From the NCBI RefSeq assembly GCF_008312835.1, contig NZ_VSKS01000004.1:248001-312000 (forward strand): a stretch of 64,000 nt of DNA, written 5' to 3'. The notes under the pieces are model-generated. The model was not told the DNA's origin, searched no databases, and saw nothing but the letters and a program-made list of their open reading frames with translations. This DNA comes from Streptomyces marokkonensis (GTDB taxonomy: Bacteria; Actinomycetota; Actinomycetes; Streptomycetales; Streptomycetaceae). Positions 59,885-64,000 of the stretch are shown one piece after another. A program made the position numbers and the translations under genes. The first letter of the stretch is position 1; each line of letters starts with the position of its first letter.

Positions 59885-62800
59885 TTACGGGACGACCTTC
59901 CCGATCGCCACGCTGCCGATGCCCGCGACCGTGCCGCGCGCGTTCACCAGCTGCACGCGCCCGAAGAACGCCCGTCCCTCGGGAGCCGCCGCCGCGACGG
60001 TGACGTCGCCGGAGACGGTGGCGGAGTCGCCCGTGCCGAGCTTCACCGGCGCGGAGCCGTCGACGCTGACGGAACCGAGCGAGGCGGCGAAGAACACGTC
60101 CCGGTAGTCGTAGTCCGTGGAACCGGCCGGGACCGAGTAGCCCACGACCTCGACGGTGTACGTACCGGCCGCCGGGGAGGCGATGGACACCGACTCCTCC
60201 GAGTCGCCGTCCGCGGCCTGGGCGACCTGGTTGCCGTCCTTGTCGTAGACCGTCAGGTCCAGGTCCGCGGAGGCGTCGGACACGTTGCCGATGGCCACGT
60301 CGAGCGACGCGGCGCCCTCGGGCACCTCGACCGTCGTCGTGTGCGTCTCACCCGTCCCGATGGCCGGGCGGTCGGTCTTGGACGAGCCGAGCGGCCCGCC
60401 GACGAGCTTGCCCTCCAGCGCGGCGAACTCGTTCGTCACCTTCCACGAGGCGGCGGCCGGCGTGCCGACCTTCGCCTCGGGCACGGTCACGGTCTCCGGG
60501 TCGAAGGCCGCGCCGAGCACGGCGACGTCCAGCTTGTACGGGTTGTCGAGCAGCGGCGAGGTGCGGCGCGACTCGACCTCGATCTCCCAGACGCCCGGCT
60601 GCGGGTTCGCGTACGAACGCACGTCGGGGCGGCAGGTGTTGGCCGGGTTGCTGTAGTTCGGGTAGCAGTTGACCGTCGACGTCGGGTCGGCCGGGACGCC
60701 GTACGGGTGGATGGCGATGAACCGGGTCTGGCTCTTGTCCTTGAGCCCGCTCATCGCGATCTCCAGCGTCTTCGCGCCCTCGGGCACGGTGACGAAGTAG
60801 GAGGTCGTGCTGTTGCGCTGGGCGGTGCCCGACGCGGCGAAGGTGTGCTTCAGCGGCGCGGAGACGACCACGGTGGTCATGATCTGCTGGTCGACACCCT
60901 CGGTGCGCGGGTCGTCGACCTCCAGGATCGCGCTCTTGATGCCGGCGGAACCGGGTGCGGCCTGGACCTTGACGGTCACCGGCTGGTTCAGCGGCAGGCG
61001 GACGTCGTCGTCGCCGAGGACGCGGAAGGTGCGGCCCGCGTTGTTCTCGATGTCGAGCTCGTGGCGGATCGCGCGGTCCGGGCCGGACGTACGGGTGATC
61101 GTGACGTCGTACGTCTTCTTCTGGCCGGCCTTCAGGCCGCCCTCGCGGTCGTAGAGGCCGGTGCCGGAGCCCGGGGTCTTCAGGAACTGGTCGATCGCGG
61201 TGTCGACCGGCGCCTTCACGGTGTACCGGTGCGCGGTGGCACCGTCCCGGATGGCGTCCCAGGCGTCCTCGATGTCGATGAGGCCGGCGCCCTCCTCGTA
61301 GGCCTGCACACCTCTGATGTGCTCGGCGGTGGAGGTGAGGGCGGTGCGCAGCTTCGCCGGGGTGAGGTCGATGCCCTTCTGCTTCGCGGCCGACAGCAGC
61401 AGCGCGGAGGCGCCCGCGGCCTGCGGGGAGGCCATCGAGGTGCCCTGGAGCATGCCGTAGCCGGCCGGGAGGGAGTAGCCCGCCTCGGCCACCGGGGCGC
61501 CCGGCAGCCAGGTCTGGATGGTGTTGATCGCCGCGCCGGGCGCGACCAGCGTCGGCGTGAAGCCGCCGTCCTCACGCGGACCGCGCGAGGAGAACGGCAT
61601 CATGGCGTACTTCTTCTCCACCACGGAGCCGTAGTTGGCGGCCCAGGTCTCCTTGGAGACGGACGCGCCGACGGAGATGACCTTGTCGGCGAGGCTGGGG
61701 TCGCCGATGGTGTTGGCACCGGGGCCGGAGTTGCCCGCGGAGATCACCAGCTGGACGCCGTACTCGTCGATCAGGCGGTTGTACAGCTCGGCGCGGGCGT
61801 TGTTGCCGTCGTTGAGCGCCGGCAGGCCGCCGATGGACATGTTGACGATGTCGACGCCGCGGTTGGTGACGAGGTCGATCATGCCCTCGGTGAGCGCGAC
61901 GTTGGTGCAGCCGCCGGTCCAGGTGCAGGCGCGGGACGAGACGATCTTCGCGCCGGGGGCGGCGCCGTCCATCCGCCCGCCGAACAGGCCGTTGGCGGCG
62001 GTGATGCCGGCCACGTGCGAGCCGTGCGAGCCCTCGATGACGCCGATGTTGACGAAGTCGGCCTTCTTGCCGGTCCAGTCGCCGCCGTAGGGGTCCATCG
62101 GGACGTCCTTGCGGATCTCCACGACGAACGGCTGGCGCTCGGCGACATCGGTGGCCGGGTCGTCGGTGCCGAAGTACCCGATCTGGAAGCCGTCCTTGTA
62201 CGGCTTCATCGCGGCGTCGTCGGAGAAGTCCTGGTTGTTGTTCAGGTCGACGCGGACCGTGCCGGCGGCGGCGTCGTAGAGCACGCCCCAGGAGTCGGTG
62301 GTGTCGCCGTCGCGGTTGGCGTCACCGGCCGCGTCACCGCCGGCGGTGTACGACTCCAGGAAGGTGCTGATCCGGTACGTGCCCTCCGGGGCCGTCCAGG
62401 TCCTGTCGCCGTAGGTGAAGGTCGGTCCCGAGACGGAGGAGACCATCGGGCGCCAGGTCCGGTCGCTGTCGACGATCGGGTCGGTCGCCGTCACCCAGTC
62501 GACGATCTTGCGCTCGCCGGTGGTGGTCTTCTGCAGCGCAGGGTGGCCGATGTCCACGCCGGAGTCGAGGATGCCGATGGTGACGCCGCGGCCGTCCGCC
62601 TTCGGGTTGTCCTCGACGAACTCGACGGCGCCGGTCTCGAAGGAGGGGTTGTACGGGTTCTTCGCGGGGGTCCGCTTCCCGGGGGCCGGGTACGTCGCGG
62701 TTCCCTGGCTGCCCGCCTGCCTGGTGGTGTCCGCGCTGGGCGTCGGGTCGTCCAGCGGGATCTCGTCGCGCAGGTCGATGCCGTGCACGGACGAGAGCTT

Positions 62801-63196
62801 GGTGGCGGCGGCGATCGCCGCGTCCGCCCTGCCGGTGGGGACGGTGGCGCGGACGTAGCCGAGCCTGTCGTCGGTCCGGCCGACCGAGCCGCCCTTGACC
62901 GCGTCGAGCTGCTCGGCGACCTGCTCGGTCTTGCCGGGAGCTGTGGCGATCATCATCGTGACGTGCTTGGCGCCGTCGGCCTTGGCCTCGGCGAGCAGCT
63001 CGGCGTCGTCCGAACCGAGCTTGCCGGGTGCCGTCTTGACGTCGGCGTCGGCCGGCGCGGCGGGCGGCGTGTCGGCGGCGAGGGCCACGGGTACCGGCCC
63101 GGCCGCGGCGAGTGCGGCGACGAGACCGGCGGCCACGGCTATGCGGGCCGCGCGTCTGGTGCCCGATATCGGGTCGCGCTGGGGGGAGTGGGTCAT
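59885..63196 (-). CDS. Secreted S8 (subtilisin-like) serine protease
   Basis: 1103 aa from ATG 63196, with AAGGG 6 bp upstream; ATG 63202 directly abuts AAGGG and is less likely. Signal peptide, then an inhibitor I9-like propeptide (HVTMMIATAPGKTEQVAEQL). The catalytic triad is complete: Asp in ILDSGVDIGHP, His in GSHGSHVAG, Ser in GTSMASPQAAG. An insertion of ~150 aa separates Asp and His. Three C-terminal beta domains follow (NPGVWEIEVES type and two PPC-like, e.g. GTYTVEVVGYSVPAG). It degrades extracellular protein. Confidence 0.93.
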   Translation of the reverse strand: MTHSPQRDPISGTRRAARIAVAAGLVAALAAAGPVPVALAADTPPAAPADADVKTAPGKLGSDDAELLAEAKADGAKHVTMMIATAPGKTEQVAEQLDAVKGGSVGRTDDRLGYVRATVPTGRADAAIAAATKLSSVHGIDLRDEIPLDDPTPSADTTRQAGSQGTATYPAPGKRTPAKNPYNPSFETGAVEFVEDNPKADGRGVTIGILDSGVDIGHPALQKTTTGERKIVDWVTATDPIVDSDRTWRPMVSSVSGPTFTYGDRTWTAPEGTYRISTFLESYTAGGDAAGDANRDGDTTDSWGVLYDAAAGTVRVDLNNNQDFSDDAAMKPYKDGFQIGYFGTDDPATDVAERQPFVVEIRKDVPMDPYGGDWTGKKADFVNIGVIEGSHGSHVAGITAANGLFGGRMDGAAPGAKIVSSRACTWTGGCTNVALTEGMIDLVTNRGVDIVNMSIGGLPALNDGNNARAELYNRLIDEYGVQLVISAGNSGPGANTIGDPSLADKVISVGASVSKETWAANYGSVVEKKYAMMPFSSRGPREDGGFTPTLVAPGAAINTIQTWLPGAPVAEAGYSLPAGYGMLQGTSMASPQAAGASALLLSAAKQKGIDLTPAKLRTALTSTAEHIRGVQAYEEGAGLIDIEDAWDAIRDGATAHRYTVKAPVDTAIDQFLKTPGSGTGLYDREGGLKAGQKKTYDVTITRTSGPDRAIRHELDIENNAGRTFRVLGDDDVRLPLNQPVTVKVQAAPGSAGIKSAILEVDDPRTEGVDQQIMTTVVVSAPLKHTFAASGTAQRNSTTSYFVTVPEGAKTLEIAMSGLKDKSQTRFIAIHPYGVPADPTSTVNCYPNYSNPANTCRPDVRSYANPQPGVWEIEVESRRTSPLLDNPYKLDVAVLGAAFDPETVTVPEAKVGTPAAASWKVTNEFAALEGKLVGGPLGSSKTDRPAIGTGETHTTTVEVPEGAASLDVAIGNVSDASADLDLTVYDKDGNQVAQAADGDSEESVSIASPAAGTYTVEVVGYSVPAGSTDYDYRDVFFAASLGSVSVDGSAPVKLGTGDSATVSGDVTVAAAAPEGRAFFGRVQLVNARGTVAGIGSVAIGKVVP

Positions 63197-63418
63197 CGGC
63201 ATCCCTTGTACGTAAAGGAACGATCGGGAGCGACCGGAGCCGATCGACCCTGGCCGCGACGGTCCGGAACGCGGTCCCGGACGATCGTTGAGCCTTACTC
63301 AAGGGCCTGCTGTTTGGGGAGGGTTGACCGAAACGAAATGGATGTGTGGGGAAAACCCCCGGTGTGCTTATGGGGAGATGGGGCCCGAAGCGGACAAGTC
63401 GGCCGCCCGTACGTAGGG
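63197..63418. other. Upstream region of the protease gene
   Basis: 222 bp. Small inverted repeat TTGAG-CCTTA-CTCAA near 63288-63302 upstream of the protease; no gene. Confidence 0.4.
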
Positions 63419-63967
63419 TCAGGCGTCCTTGGTGCGCGCGTAGTGGCGTGAAGCCTTCGCCCGGTTGCCGCACGACGCCATGGAGCACCAGCGGCGGGTG
63501 CCGTTGCGTGAGGTGTCGAAGAAGTGCAGCGTGCACGCCTCGTGGGCGCAGCGGCGGATCCGGTCGGGAGCGGCGTCCAGCAGCCGGAGGTAGTCGCGGG
63601 CGGCGAGCCAGGCCGGCCCCCAGGAGGCGTCGTCGAACTCCGGCCGCTCGCCCGGCCCGTCCGCGGTGAGCGTGGCCCGGATCCGCCCGTGCGCGAGCAC
63701 GGCGTCCACGGCCTCCGCCCCTTCGCCGGACGTCCCCTCCACGGCTTCCCGCAGGGCGTCCCGCGCCCGGAGGGTGTGCCGCAGGGTCGCCTCGTCGGCG
63801 GTGAAGCGGGTGTCCAGTCCGTTGGCGCCGAGCCACACCGCGAGCCCGTCGGTGCCGGTGAGCAGGTCCCGCGCGGCGGCCTCCTTCCCCCATCGCGTGT
63901 TGAGCAGGTCGAGCGCGAGCGGCTCGCCGGTGAGCGGACGCGGGTCGGTGCGGTCCGGGTCGGACAT
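63419..63967 (-). CDS. CGNR zinc-finger regulator (ABATE domain)
   Basis: 182 aa from ATG 63967 (GGAGGGAG upstream). The N-terminal ABATE-type stress-sensor domain (PLALDLLNTRW; DGLAVWLGANG) is followed by the CGNR zinc finger: RRCAHEACTLHFFDTSRNG, RRWCSMASCGNRAKASRHYAR. It is a DNA-binding regulator; target unknown. Confidence 0.9.
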   Translation of the reverse strand: MSDPDRTDPRPLTGEPLALDLLNTRWGKEAAARDLLTGTDGLAVWLGANGLDTRFTADEATLRHTLRARDALREAVEGTSGEGAEAVDAVLAHGRIRATLTADGPGERPEFDDASWGPAWLAARDYLRLLDAAPDRIRRCAHEACTLHFFDTSRNGTRRWCSMASCGNRAKASRHYARTKDA

Positions 63968-64000
63968 GGGGGCTCCCTCCGTACTAACCAGTCAAGGGTA

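Noticed and set aside
63288-63302. TTGAG-N5-CTCAA as a regulator site
   Set aside because: Arms of five bases are too short to separate from chance without comparison.

Overview
The window is high-GC actinobacterial chromosome, almost certainly Streptomyces. Evidence: very strong third-position G/C bias, frequent GTG and TTG starts, LAxTG sortase-E type sorting signals, a CebR-type box, a csn (glucosamine-oligosaccharide) operon, the EttA, MazF, Asd and PepN gene set, and a PknG/GlnX/GlnH cluster. From memory, the gene order broadly follows the S. coelicolor SCO2637-SCO2684 region; this was not checked by alignment.

Layout. 0-6 kb: the end of one and all of a second dynamin-like GTPase, an SSB-like protein, a thioester-domain LAETG surface protein and a small secreted protein. 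6-10.1 kb: an accessory patch between the secreted-protein gene and ettA. It holds a zinc-independent MDR oxidoreductase, two tiny AT-richer genes (one 2-TM protein, one soluble), a small lectin-like protein, a tRNA-Gly(CCC) 3' half, and a 3'-truncated IS481-type transposase. It is bracketed by two copies of a ~44-bp promoter-like element. 10.2-13 kb: ettA, a thioesterase and a hypothetical gene in one operon. 13-20 kb: an export-type (MacB/FtsX-like) ABC operon whose ATPase carries a C-terminal AbrB-like domain. 20.3-21.7 kb: a truncated haemoglobin and a PCMT-like methyltransferase, divergent.

21.7-32.7 kb: a seven-gene minus-strand signalling cluster, in transcription order GlnX-like membrane protein, GlnH-like binding protein, coiled-coil protein, PknG-like kinase, PP2C phosphatase, vWA protein and FHA protein. 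The kinase, phosphatase and FHA reader all carry paired CxxC zinc ribbons. This looks like an amino-acid-sensing phospho-switch with writer, eraser and reader encoded together, and it is the most interesting system in the window.

33.2-39.9 kb: the csnR-E-F-G-H-K operon (ROK repressor, ABC importer without its own ATPase, GH4 enzyme, sugar kinase) with a clear palindromic operator upstream of csnR. 40-48.5 kb: an MscS channel, an HNH nuclease, an FtsX permease remnant, a large secreted GH84-type enzyme, a repeat-bearing 91-aa protein abutting malQ, malQ, and a small membrane protein. 48.6-53.4 kb: a flavin monooxygenase remnant, a divergent MarR/EamA pair with a perfect 12-bp-arm operator, a secreted sugar dehydrogenase-CBM2 fusion under a CebR-like box, and an alpha/beta hydrolase with an LADTG anchor. 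53.6-64 kb: pepN, a mazEF-type toxin-antitoxin pair, asd, an ECF sigma/anti-sigma pair, a large subtilase and a CGNR regulator. No rRNA, intact tRNA or CRISPR array was seen.
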